A DNA stretch of 30,839 nt from an uncultured Collinsella sp. (GTDB lineage: Bacteria > Actinomycetota > Coriobacteriia > Coriobacteriales > Coriobacteriaceae), in the NCBI GenBank assembly GCA_959599635.1, contig CAUGJN010000009.1:1-30839 (forward strand), read 5' to 3'. The stretch's first letter is position 1. The number at the start of each line of letters is the position of its first letter. The notes under the pieces were generated by a model. The model worked only from the letters and a program-made list of their open reading frames with translations, did no database searches and was not told the DNA's origin. Positions 1 through 6,859 of the stretch are shown here, piece after piece. A program made the translations under genes and the position numbers.

Positions 1-48
1 CAATTGTTCGCATCGCACATTTGAAACGAGAGAGGGGACTCGATAAGC

Positions 49-1062
49 ATGGATGACGAGATGAAAGAGCCCAATAGTGAGCAAACGCCCAGTGCATCTG
101 ATGAACAGAAGCCGAATATCGAAGGGAAGCAGGTTTCTGATGGTGCTGACGACACCACCTCCCCTGACGATCGATCATCAAATGAAGACGGCGCCACATG
201 CAATAAGGAAGAGGACGATTCACTTCTAACGAGTGCCATTAACAAACTTGGTGGTAATAAACGAGCGGCTATCGCAACTGCTGCGATAGTTGCCGTCATC
301 TTCTGCTTACCCATGCTGTTTCCTCAAATGTTTTGCACCCACAAACTTTGGACCAATGCAAACTGTACAAGCCCTCGCACCTGTAAAAGTTGCGGCAAAA
401 CCGAGGGGAAACCGCTCGGACATGAATGGGAAGAAGCAACATGCACGGTTCCGAAGACCTGTCAACGCTGCGGCAAAACCGAAGGGAAACCCCTTGGGCA
501 TCAACCAGGTTCTTGGACTACCGAAGTCGATTACGTTGACGCCACCTCGAAGGAAATTCGAGAATGCGGGAGATGCGGAGAGGTCGTTGACACCCGCAAC
601 GAAAAGGAAATTACTTCCTTTCTTGGCGACGGATCGTTTTCAATTTCACCTGAAGGCTTTATTGAACGACTTAACGAGGAATTCTCCGATATTCCCAATT
701 GCAGCAGTATGAAGGCGAGTTACGAGTTAGACGATAGCGGCACGGGACTCGAGCTTCAGATAAAAAATGGCTCTACGCTTGCCGGTATTGGAGGTTTTTT
801 CTCGGACTCGAGCAGTCAACTACTATTCAGCTATCTTGGATCAGAAAACTGCTTCAAAAACATAGTCATGTACTTCGAAAATTCAGATTATGCCGCGGCG
901 ACAGCATTAGCAACCATACAAGCAATTGATCCAACACTCTCATTTTCCGACGCTAAGGAGATTGGCGCTGCCTGCGTAGGTACGCCAACTGTCAAAAATG
1001 GAATTACGTACGCAATCTTAGCTTCAAATGGAGAATACTGGCTGAGCACCCGAATTGAATAA
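49..1062 (+). CDS. Membrane-anchored protein with tandem CxxC (zinc-ribbon-like) repeats
   Basis: Function not recognised. The 337-residue product has an acidic, Ser/Asp/Glu-rich low-complexity N-terminus (about 1-70), one membrane segment (about 73-94), then two near-identical 20-residue repeats (about 106-125 and 132-151). Each repeat has the pattern C-T-x-P-x-T-C-x-x-C-G-K-T-E-G-K-P-L-G-H, and a third, decayed CxxC pair sits near 173-176. The remaining ~150 residues form an unrecognised soluble domain. With no signal peptide before a single internal membrane span, the Cys repeats and C-terminal domain probably lie outside the cell. The Cys pairs could bind zinc or form disulfides. The ATG follows a purine-rich ribosome site (GAGAGGGGA) about 10 bases upstream. 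It stands alone: the next gene faces it and a terminator lies between. The Cys repeats resemble ones I know from surface proteins of gut Firmicutes and Coriobacteriia, with no known role. Confidence 0.75.
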   Translation: MDDEMKEPNSEQTPSASDEQKPNIEGKQVSDGADDTTSPDDRSSNEDGATCNKEEDDSLLTSAINKLGGNKRAAIATAAIVAVIFCLPMLFPQMFCTHKLWTNANCTSPRTCKSCGKTEGKPLGHEWEEATCTVPKTCQRCGKTEGKPLGHQPGSWTTEVDYVDATSKEIRECGRCGEVVDTRNEKEITSFLGDGSFSISPEGFIERLNEEFSDIPNCSSMKASYELDDSGTGLELQIKNGSTLAGIGGFFSDSSSQLLFSYLGSENCFKNIVMYFENSDYAAATALATIQAIDPTLSFSDAKEIGAACVGTPTVKNGITYAILASNGEYWLSTRIE

Positions 1063-1138
1063 TTTACTTTAATTGCTAAATGCAGACGCCTCTTACTCGC
1101 GGCATATTAAAGTTCAACCCCTGCTAGCATCGTCAATC

Positions 1139-1182
1139 GAAATATGCCCCGCCGAGCACTTTAGCTTGGCGGGGCATTTCGA
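1139..1182 (+). terminator. Intrinsic terminator between convergent genes
   Basis: A 10-bp perfect stem (ATGCCCCGCC at 1144-1153 with GGCGGGGCAT at 1168-1177) encloses a short loop and is followed by TTTCG. A-rich sequence on the other side means it may also act on the minus strand for the XRE gene. The rest of 1183-1294 holds only a weak TTGCTC/GAGCAA hairpin. Confidence 0.75.
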
Positions 1183-1294
1183 TACGTAGGCGGATTTTGA
1201 TACCTAGAAGGCCCACATGCCCCCACTAGGCAGCCGGCTTCGCTGCTCAAATTGCTCGAACTGCAACTTGAGCAATCAGCGGCCAGCATCTCTT

Positions 1295-1993
1295 TTAGGC
1301 TGCGCTAGTTTCTTTGTATTCAAAGACTGGCTCTAAGATGTCTTCGATGCTGCAGTGCAGGACTTTCGCCATATCCCTTACGGTTGTTACCGATGCTTCG
1401 TTGATGTTTCTCTGGCGCTGTTCGTACATTTGGATTGAGCGGAGTGATACGCCCGATTCGTATGCCAGGTCTTGTTGGGTTTTCTTGAGCCTCTTTCTTG
1501 CTTGCGCCAGTTTAGTTTGACGAGGTGTTTTCTTCGCCATATCGCAAATAAGACGCGCCACACGTTCCTCTGAGGCTTCATGCCAGGGATAGTACAGACC
1601 GCGCAGCGCATCAAATGGAACGACATGCAGCAGATCTTCGAAAGACTCCCCTAAACGCCACTGCAGGTATGCCAGCATCCAGCCCGCCCAATATTCCGGC
1701 GTCTTCTCAAATCGATAGGTGCAGTCCGGTATAGGCCTGTTTTGATAGCCCGATCTTTCAGCGATAAGCGCGAACAGCTCAACGCCCGATTTTCCCGATA
1801 CGACCCATGCGTTGCCGCGTTCGAACTCGCGAGCTACGCCGCTGAGGCAAAAGAGTTCAGCAACTTCCGATCCCTCTGCTCCATAATCATTAACGGCATA
1901 GTCAAAGCAGTCGCCTAGGTTGTTCATTGCGTCCTCGAGGTAATAGACGGGATATGTCCTACTCGGCCCACAATCCGTTAACTCTTGGATCAT
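1295..1993 (-). CDS. XRE-family HTH protein with DUF3791-like N-terminus; probable antitoxin
   Basis: 232 residues in three parts. The N-terminal ~70 residues (with FDYAVNDYGAEGSEVAELF) resemble DUF3791, a small domain usually encoded beside DUF3990. A middle part contains YWAGWMLAYLQW. A C-terminal Cro/C1-type helix-turn-helix (about 160-222) contains TQQDLAYESGVSLRSIQMYE. The likely job is to neutralise the adjacent DUF3990 protein and repress the operon by binding the palindrome at 2659-2705. The ATG at 1993 is supported by an AGGGAGGG ribosome site 9 bases upstream. The frame begins inside the DUF3990 gene, overlapping it by 35 bp, so the two are probably translated together. Order is toxin first, antitoxin second, the reverse of the classical order. 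The domain reading is good; the antitoxin role is inferred from context. Confidence 0.7.
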   Translation of the reverse strand: MIQELTDCGPSRTYPVYYLEDAMNNLGDCFDYAVNDYGAEGSEVAELFCLSGVAREFERGNAWVVSGKSGVELFALIAERSGYQNRPIPDCTYRFEKTPEYWAGWMLAYLQWRLGESFEDLLHVVPFDALRGLYYPWHEASEERVARLICDMAKKTPRQTKLAQARKRLKKTQQDLAYESGVSLRSIQMYEQRQRNINEASVTTVRDMAKVLHCSIEDILEPVFEYKETSAA

Positions 1994-2642
1994 TTAAATC
2001 AACCCTCCCTGCCATCAAATCCCTAATGTCGACACCCTCGGTGTCAAATCCGTTTATCGTATCCAGATACTTACGTCGAGCATTCTGTTCTCGCTCAAAT
2101 CGTTTGGGATAAAACTCAGCTCCCGAGGCCTGCTTCCAATCGCGGAACCTGATCGCCGAGAACGCGCGCTCACTCATAAGAGCGTATTGGATGCCCAAAT
2201 CGCCCAAACGCATAATGAGTTGCAGTTGCCTGAGCGAGATCATGCCGTTAATGAACTGTCTTGCAAACGAAAAGTAGGAATCGTCGGCGCGATAGCCTCG
2301 AATAACGTCATAGGGAGAAATATCAATCAGGCAGTTATCCAGCAGATAACGAAGCCCCTCGCGTGCTACTGGCGTCGAGACATTAAACTCCCGGTTGTCG
2401 GCCAAAATCGCAAGCCAATTAAGAATTGAAAACTCCCCGGACTCCAAATCCAAGACCGCGAGACCATCCATATCGAGCTCATATCGATTCGCGATACCAT
2501 CGGACTCGGTCCGGCATGCCCATTCCATCGCCATTTCCTCATGTGGCGTGCAATAAAACCCACGTCCATAGTCGTTGAACTGCTTACATCTATCCAGCGA
2601 CGGATGCTCGACAACAACCTCCGACCCGTGCCAAAGCTCCAT
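1959..2642 (-). CDS. DUF3990 protein, probable ADP-ribosyltransferase-like toxin
   Basis: 227 residues. The N-terminus MELWHGSEVVVEHP followed by NDYGRGFYCT and WACR is the hallmark pattern of DUF3990 (an early HGS, then a YGxGFY box about 20 residues on). The family is thought to share the ADP-ribosyltransferase fold, so H5, the Tyr of the YGRGFY box, and a later acidic residue (candidate in SERAF, about 157-161) may form an H-Y-E type site. It likely modifies a cellular target using NAD, but neither target nor activity can be seen here. Other family-typical stretches are DVIRGYRADDSYF and FINGMISLRQLQL. The start is firm: an AGGAGGT ribosome site lies 5 bases upstream of the ATG. It overlaps the XRE partner gene by 35 bp. 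Its upstream side carries a perfect 20-bp inverted repeat. Confidence 0.72.
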   Translation of the reverse strand: MELWHGSEVVVEHPSLDRCKQFNDYGRGFYCTPHEEMAMEWACRTESDGIANRYELDMDGLAVLDLESGEFSILNWLAILADNREFNVSTPVAREGLRYLLDNCLIDISPYDVIRGYRADDSYFSFARQFINGMISLRQLQLIMRLGDLGIQYALMSERAFSAIRFRDWKQASGAEFYPKRFEREQNARRKYLDTINGFDTEGVDIRDLMAGRVDLNDPRVNGLWAE

Positions 2643-2658
2643 ATCGACCTCCTAAAAA

Positions 2659-2705
2659 ATATCACCCCAGTGATAGTTTACCAATAACTATCACTGGGGT
2701 GATAT
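2659..2705. promoter_or_regulatory. Perfect 20-bp inverted repeat: double operator of the toxin-antitoxin-like operon
   Basis: Positions 2659-2678 and 2686-2705 are perfect reverse complements around a 7-base centre. Each arm is itself a small palindrome, TATCAC-CCCA-GTGATA at 2660-2675 and TATCAC-TGGG-GTGATA at 2689-2704, with centres 29 bp apart. That fits two dimer sites for the XRE-type partner. It starts 17 bp before the DUF3990 ATG. A weak promoter reading for the minus strand is TTGGTA, 17 bases, TATTTT. Because the minus strand runs into TTTTTT after the second arm, the same hairpin may also end transcription from yihA. Confidence 0.7.
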
Positions 2706-2736
2706 AGATGAGAGCTTTTGAGGGGCTGCTGCCCGA

Positions 2737-3327
2737 TTAGAGGCAGGCCTCGGCGATGCGCTTTTTGAGTTCGTCGATGCCGGTGCCGGTCTGGGAGCTC
2801 GTGATGATTACATTCTCGGCCGGGACGTTGAGCTGCTTTTTGATGGCTGCTGCCTGGCGGGCCTGCTGGGTGCGGCTGAGCTTGTCGGCTTTGGTGAGGC
2901 AGACGATAAAGTTGAACTCGTTGCCCTGTAGGTAGTCAATCATGTCGTGGTCGAGCTTGCTGGGGTCGTGACGTATGTCCACCAGCGAGACGACCAAGTT
3001 AAAGCTGCGCTCGGAGTCGAAGAAGTCGCCGATGAGCTCGGCCCAACGGTCGCGCTCGGCCTTGGAGCGACGGGCGAAACCGTAACCCGGCAGGTCCACG
3101 AAATGCACGTCGTCGGCCTCAAAGAAGTTGATGTTGCTCGTCTTGCCCGGCGTGCTGGAAACCTTGACCAGGTTCTTGCGGCCAAAGAGCTTGTTCATAA
3201 TCGACGACTTGCCCACGTTGGAGCGGCCGACAAAGCTCACCTCGGGGCAGGTGGACTCGGGAATCTGCGAAACCTTGCCGTAGCTGGCGACGAACTTGGC
3301 AAGCTGGTAGTTAATGGAATCGGCCAT
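2737..3327 (-). CDS. yihA: Ribosome biogenesis GTPase YihA/YsxC (EngB)
   Basis: A small GTPase of the TrmE-Era-EngA-YihA group needed for assembly of the large ribosomal subunit. It is 196 residues, normal for the family. G1 is GRSNVGKS (34-41), the G2-region threonine is in STPGKT (58-63), G3 is DLPGYG (78-83), and G4 is TKAD (145-148) within CLTKADKL. I chose the ATG at 3327 because AAGGAG lies 5 bases upstream; a GTG two codons earlier would abut that site. It follows mtnN by 38 bases on the same strand, so the two are probably co-transcribed. Confidence 0.96.
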   Translation of the reverse strand: MADSINYQLAKFVASYGKVSQIPESTCPEVSFVGRSNVGKSSIMNKLFGRKNLVKVSSTPGKTSNINFFEADDVHFVDLPGYGFARRSKAERDRWAELIGDFFDSERSFNLVVSLVDIRHDPSKLDHDMIDYLQGNEFNFIVCLTKADKLSRTQQARQAAAIKKQLNVPAENVIITSSQTGTGIDELKKRIAEACL

Positions 3328-3365
3328 GGACACTCCTTGGTCGTAGGTTCTTACAAATAGACGCG

Positions 3366-4106
3366 CTATTGCGCAGCGGCAATGCGGCGGACGATATCGA
3401 GCGTGATGTCACTTGCGACACGTGCGTACTCGAACAGATCGAACTCGCGCTCGCAAATTGCATCGTACGCCTCGTCACAATTATCACTGATAGCGCGCAA
3501 CACCAGGCAATCGACACCATTTTTGGTTGCGACATGGGCAATTGCCGCGCCCTCCATGCCGACACAATCGGCATGCGTCGCCTCGATAGCGTCGTTGCGC
3601 ATGGCGGTGCCCGTCACAAAGCGGTTACCCGTGGCAATCGTGCCGACCAGGAATTGTTTGGCTCCCTCGTTCGAAGCGGCTGCATTTGTCGAAGCATCAA
3701 CAAACCCACGCTCAGCAAGCACGTCGACGGCAATATCGACCAGCGCGGGTGTCGAGCCAAACTCCTCGAGCCCCGGTGCGGACTCGGCGATAAGCGCGGT
3801 ATCGGTATCCAGATAGCGTAGGCGTTTGCCAATGACCACGTCGTCGATATGGAGCTTGGGGTTCAAACCGCCCGCAATGCCCGAAAACACAACAGCCTGC
3901 GGAGCATACTTGCTAATGAGGTGCTGTGTTGCAGCGGCGGCGTTCACCGTGCCCATGCCCGCCGTTGTGGCGACAACTGTCAGACCGTCGAGCTCACCGC
4001 TCACAACGGTCAAGCCTGCCTCCCGCGCCTCGCAAACGTCGCTCAGCTCTTCCTTAATCTGCATGATCTCTTTTTCGAGCGCACCGATAATCGCGATGGT
4101 AGCCAT
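3366..4106 (-). CDS. mtnN: 5'-methylthioadenosine/S-adenosylhomocysteine nucleosidase
   Basis: Cleaves the glycosidic bond of methylthioadenosine and S-adenosylhomocysteine, releasing adenine and returning the thio-ribose to salvage and methyl-cycle pathways. The 246-residue protein shows the family N-terminus MATIAIIGALEKEI (acidic residue near 11), VFSGIAGGLNP (73-83), the substrate-binding VGMEGAAIA (182-190) with Glu185, and the catalytic Asp208 in RAISDNCD. I prefer the ATG at 4106 (GGGGA about 7 bases upstream) over a TTG at 4118, because the family begins exactly at MxxIxIIGAxxxE. It leads the pair mtnN-yihA. Confidence 0.94.
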   Translation of the reverse strand: MATIAIIGALEKEIMQIKEELSDVCEAREAGLTVVSGELDGLTVVATTAGMGTVNAAAATQHLISKYAPQAVVFSGIAGGLNPKLHIDDVVIGKRLRYLDTDTALIAESAPGLEEFGSTPALVDIAVDVLAERGFVDASTNAAASNEGAKQFLVGTIATGNRFVTGTAMRNDAIEATHADCVGMEGAAIAHVATKNGVDCLVLRAISDNCDEAYDAICEREFDLFEYARVASDITLDIVRRIAAAQ

Positions 4107-4184
4107 ACCATTCCCCAAACCTATACGAAATTCTCAACCACGGTATGGTACCAGCATTTTGTTTGACCTCGCCAAACGAACACG

Positions 4185-4676
4185 CTAAGCCAGTGCAGCT
4201 CGCGTATCAAACAGAGCCTTTGCAATCGCGGCCGTAACCTCGCTCGAGCGGTCGCTCCACGGCATCGATGTCATGACGCTCATGACATAGGTACGGCCAT
4301 CGATGTCGATAAGGCCCGCATCGCATGTCGAATAGTAACCATCCTCGCTAATCCAGCCTGCCTTGTTGCGCACCAAAACCCGCTCGTCCGCAATGCCATC
4401 GCGCATAAACGATCGCGATGTTGATGCCAGAAGGCCCGACAACCACTGTGAAGTCTCGGTATCCGTGCTCAGATACTCGCTCATCTCGCGCCATAACCTG
4501 GCAGAAGTGCGCGGGCAGTAGGTCGGAAAATCACTCATCGGATCCAGTGCCGTTTCGTCATCAACACCCAGATTGGCAATCCAATCCTCATAGCCATCAT
4601 GGTCAAACGCCGCACGTAACGCGATAAACGAATCGTTGTCCGAGTTGACGACGGGACGGGGCTCTTTAGCAATCAA
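4185..4676 (-). pseudogene. 5'-truncated class A beta-lactamase-like serine hydrolase
   Basis: This open stretch matches only the C-terminal part of the class A beta-lactamase/serine hydrolase fold. It keeps an SDN motif (S12-D13-N14) and a KAG triad (K105-A106-G107, equivalent to KTG), but the upstream third carrying the nucleophilic SxxK and any signal peptide is missing. Reading upstream in frame, a TAG stop (4677-4679) comes at once, and the sequence changes abruptly into the repeat-like hairpin at 4690-4722 and then the pflA stop. The only possible start is a TTG with no ribosome site. It is therefore almost certainly a remnant, perhaps left by a deletion at the repeat. Intact relatives are usually 270-330 residues, secreted or membrane-anchored. 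Confidence 0.75.
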
Positions 4677-4689
4677 CTAGGTGCCCGGG

Positions 4690-4722
4690 GGCACTCATTT
4701 AAGTCTGTCCCCAATGAGTGCC
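4690..4722. repeat. Small palindromic repeat unit at the truncation point
   Basis: GGCACTCATT (4690-4699) and AATGAGTGCC (4713-4722) are perfect inverted arms around 13 bases. The segment TTAAG-x3-GTCCCCAATGA here recurs at 24369-24388 in a larger repeat cluster. It lies directly between the beta-lactamase remnant and the pflA stop codon, so it may also help end pflA transcription, though there is no T-run. Confidence 0.6.
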
Positions 4723-4723
4723 G

Positions 4724-5542
4724 CTAGCCGATGGCGTTTTTTAGCTCCGCACGGCGCTCTTTCATGCCGGCCATAACGGCATTGCGCAGCTCGGGCATAC
4801 GCGCGGTATCCATCTGGGGCACGCCCTCGAGCTTATAGGGAATGCCCAGTTGCTCGTACTTGACGACACCCATCGTGTGATACGGCAGCATTTCCAGGCC
4901 CACCACGTTGTGCCATGGAGCGATGAGGCGACCGAGCTTCTCGCACTCCTCCACCGTGTCGGTAATGCCCGGCACCACCACGTGGCGGATAACGACCTTG
5001 ATCTTGCGACGTGCAAGCTCATCGCCAAACGCCAGGATGCGTGCGGGATCACAACCGGTCAGCTTTTTATGCTCAGCCGGATCGGCATGCTTGATGTCGA
5101 GCAGCACCATGTCGGTCTCGTTGAGAACGGCATCGAACTTCTCGGGGTGGTTGGGATCGAACGCATAGCCGCAGCTGTCCAAGCAGGTATGCACGCGGCC
5201 ATCGGAGTTGTTGTGCATTGCACGGAACAGGTCGGCCAAAAACTCAGGCTGTAGGAGCGGCTCGCCACCCGAAACCGTAATGCCGCCGCTGCGATAGAAC
5301 TCATGGTTGCTCTGGAACTCGTCCATCAGGTGCTCGACGGTCACCATGGTGCCGCCGTTAACAGACCAGGTATCGGGATTGTGGCAATACGCGCAGCGCA
5401 TGGGACAGCCTTGGACAAACACTACGAAGCGGATGCCGGGTCCGTCGACCGTACCCATCGTTTCAATCGAATGTACGCGGCCCAGGGCAAACGCGGAGTC
5501 CTCGGGACGAGCGTCCACACCCTCGAGCGTCATCTCAGCCAT
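4724..5542 (-). CDS. pflA: Pyruvate formate-lyase activating enzyme
   Basis: A radical SAM enzyme that uses a [4Fe-4S] cluster and S-adenosylmethionine to place the glycyl radical on pyruvate formate-lyase. The cluster-binding CxxxCxxC is CPMRCAYC (Cys46, 50, 53 counted from the start I chose), followed by HNPDTW as in the family. GGITVSGGEPLLQPEF is the conserved SAM-contact glycine-rich stretch. About 272 residues from the ATG at 5542, which has an AAGG-type site 8 bases upstream; the longer 279-residue version from 5563 lacks any ribosome site. Its substrate is presumably the split enzyme at 12780-15168, 7 kb upstream on the same strand. It is therefore not in the usual pflB-pflA pair and must be expressed separately. 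Confidence 0.94.
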   Translation of the reverse strand: MAEMTLEGVDARPEDSAFALGRVHSIETMGTVDGPGIRFVVFVQGCPMRCAYCHNPDTWSVNGGTMVTVEHLMDEFQSNHEFYRSGGITVSGGEPLLQPEFLADLFRAMHNNSDGRVHTCLDSCGYAFDPNHPEKFDAVLNETDMVLLDIKHADPAEHKKLTGCDPARILAFGDELARRKIKVVIRHVVVPGITDTVEECEKLGRLIAPWHNVVGLEMLPYHTMGVVKYEQLGIPYKLEGVPQMDTARMPELRNAVMAGMKERRAELKNAIG

Positions 5543-5660
5543 TCCCGCTACCTTGCCTCTCATTGGTTTTAGTTACATAAATGCCAGAGCCATTCTAGCC
5601 CATACGCATGATGGTGAAACGGTTTAGTGGTCAATTGGGTTGTTCTATTTGGCCCCACAC

Positions 5661-5697
5661 AAAAGCGGCGGGAAGGTTGTCACAACCCACCCGCCGC
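5661..5697 (-). terminator. Intrinsic terminator downstream of the DegV gene
   Basis: GCGGCGGG (5665-5672) pairs with CCCGCCGC (5690-5697), with an inner GGTTG/CAACC stem. On the minus strand it is followed by TTTT. It lies 32 bases past the DegV stop codon. Confidence 0.8.
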
Positions 5698-5728
5698 CGA
5701 GGCAATAGATATCGATAGACGCCAGGCC

Positions 5729-6583
5729 TTACGCCTTAAGCGTAAGCACCGCGCCGAAGGCGGTCGGGCCGCAATGGCTCGAGATGACGCCGCCGACCTG
5801 AGTCCAGGTAATGTCCTTAAAGCCCAGGTCGTGCGCATAGACTTCCATGTCGTCGCGCAGCTCCTCGGAAAGACCTACCGAATACGCCAGGCCAATGTGC
5901 GAGTAGTCAATCTCGCCCTTGGCAACCATGTGGTCAATAAAGGCACGGGCGCACTTGAGCATAGAGCCGCGGAACTTCTTGGTCGCCACAAACTTACCGC
6001 CCGTTACCTCAATGCAGGGCTTAATCTTGAGCAGGTGGGCGCCAAGGAACGCGACGTTGGACAGACGACCGCCCGCCTTAAGAAAGGCTAGGTCGGTAGG
6101 AACAAAGCCCAGCAGCACACGGTCCATGACGGAGTTCGTAAATGCAAAGATCTCGTCGACGGTGGCATCGGGGTGAGCCTCGATGTATTTGGCGGTCTCG
6201 ACGACAACAAGCGACTGGCCTACCGAGACAAAGCGCGTGTCCATGGAGAACACGTAGTCGCGCCCCTGGGCCGCAATCTTTGAGGACTGATGCGAACAGG
6301 TCGTGGCCTCGGAATATGCAAGATGCAAAATAGTCGCGTCGGGCTGCTCAGCGTGAATGCGGTCGTACACGTGAGCAAAATCCGCAGGCGCGCAGCCACT
6401 GGTCTTGGGCATCACGCCAAACTCATTGCAGCGCGAATAAATCTCGAGCGGATCGATCGAGCCGTCCTCGACGGTCTCGTCACCAATCGTGACATGCATG
6501 GGCACGCGCACGATGCCGTAGCGCTCGCAGAGCTCCGGCGTCACATCCGACCCAGACTCGACCACGATTACGTACTTGCCCAT
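5729..6583 (-). CDS. DegV-family fatty-acid-binding protein
   Basis: 284 residues from the ATG at 6583, the normal DegV length. The N-terminus GKYVIVVESGSDVTPEL has the family D-S/G-x-D-x-T pattern. VEDGSIDPLEIYSR, KTSGCAPADF (in place of the usual TSQP) and LKAGGRLS are the other landmarks. Members bind a fatty acid between two alpha/beta domains, and some act as FakB in the fatty-acid kinase pathway, feeding exogenous fatty acids into phospholipid. No FakA is present here, so whether this one is a FakB is open. A 37-codon upstream extension is unsupported: it lacks a ribosome site and is not family-like. The gene is monocistronic, closed by its own terminator. Confidence 0.85.
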   Translation of the reverse strand: MGKYVIVVESGSDVTPELCERYGIVRVPMHVTIGDETVEDGSIDPLEIYSRCNEFGVMPKTSGCAPADFAHVYDRIHAEQPDATILHLAYSEATTCSHQSSKIAAQGRDYVFSMDTRFVSVGQSLVVVETAKYIEAHPDATVDEIFAFTNSVMDRVLLGFVPTDLAFLKAGGRLSNVAFLGAHLLKIKPCIEVTGGKFVATKKFRGSMLKCARAFIDHMVAKGEIDYSHIGLAYSVGLSEELRDDMEVYAHDLGFKDITWTQVGGVISSHCGPTAFGAVLTLKA

Positions 6584-6665
6584 TAATATCACGACCCATC
6601 TCGACATTGGCTTTTCAATACATGGCACGCACCGCCGCACTGTTGTACAACGGCGTCCAAGCGCC

Positions 6666-6707
6666 AAAGAGACGCCGCCCCTTGCACACAACAAAGGACA
6701 GCGTCTC
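6666..6707 (-). terminator. Hairpin between scrB and the DegV gene, possible terminator
   Basis: GAGACGC (6669-6675) and GCGTCTC (6701-6707) form a 7-bp stem with a partly paired loop (CCTT/AAGG). On the minus strand it ends in TTTGG. It lies in the 276-base gap between scrB and the DegV gene, and probably marks the end of the sucrose operon. The short T-run keeps confidence low. Confidence 0.4.
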
Positions 6708-6859
6708 CCTGGAAAACTCCGTGCTTATCTGAGATTCTACACGGTTTATTAAGGAGTGTTACTTATTCCGCAAACGGTCGCTATACGCGATAAGCGGTAG
6801 CTGGCCGCGGCAACTGCGACACATTCCGCCCAACAAGTCCAATCGTGCTCCATGCACGG

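Noticed and set aside
4185..4676. Functional beta-lactamase resistance gene
   Set aside because: The SxxK active-site region is absent, with an in-frame stop just upstream and no ribosome site, so it cannot be an active enzyme of this class.
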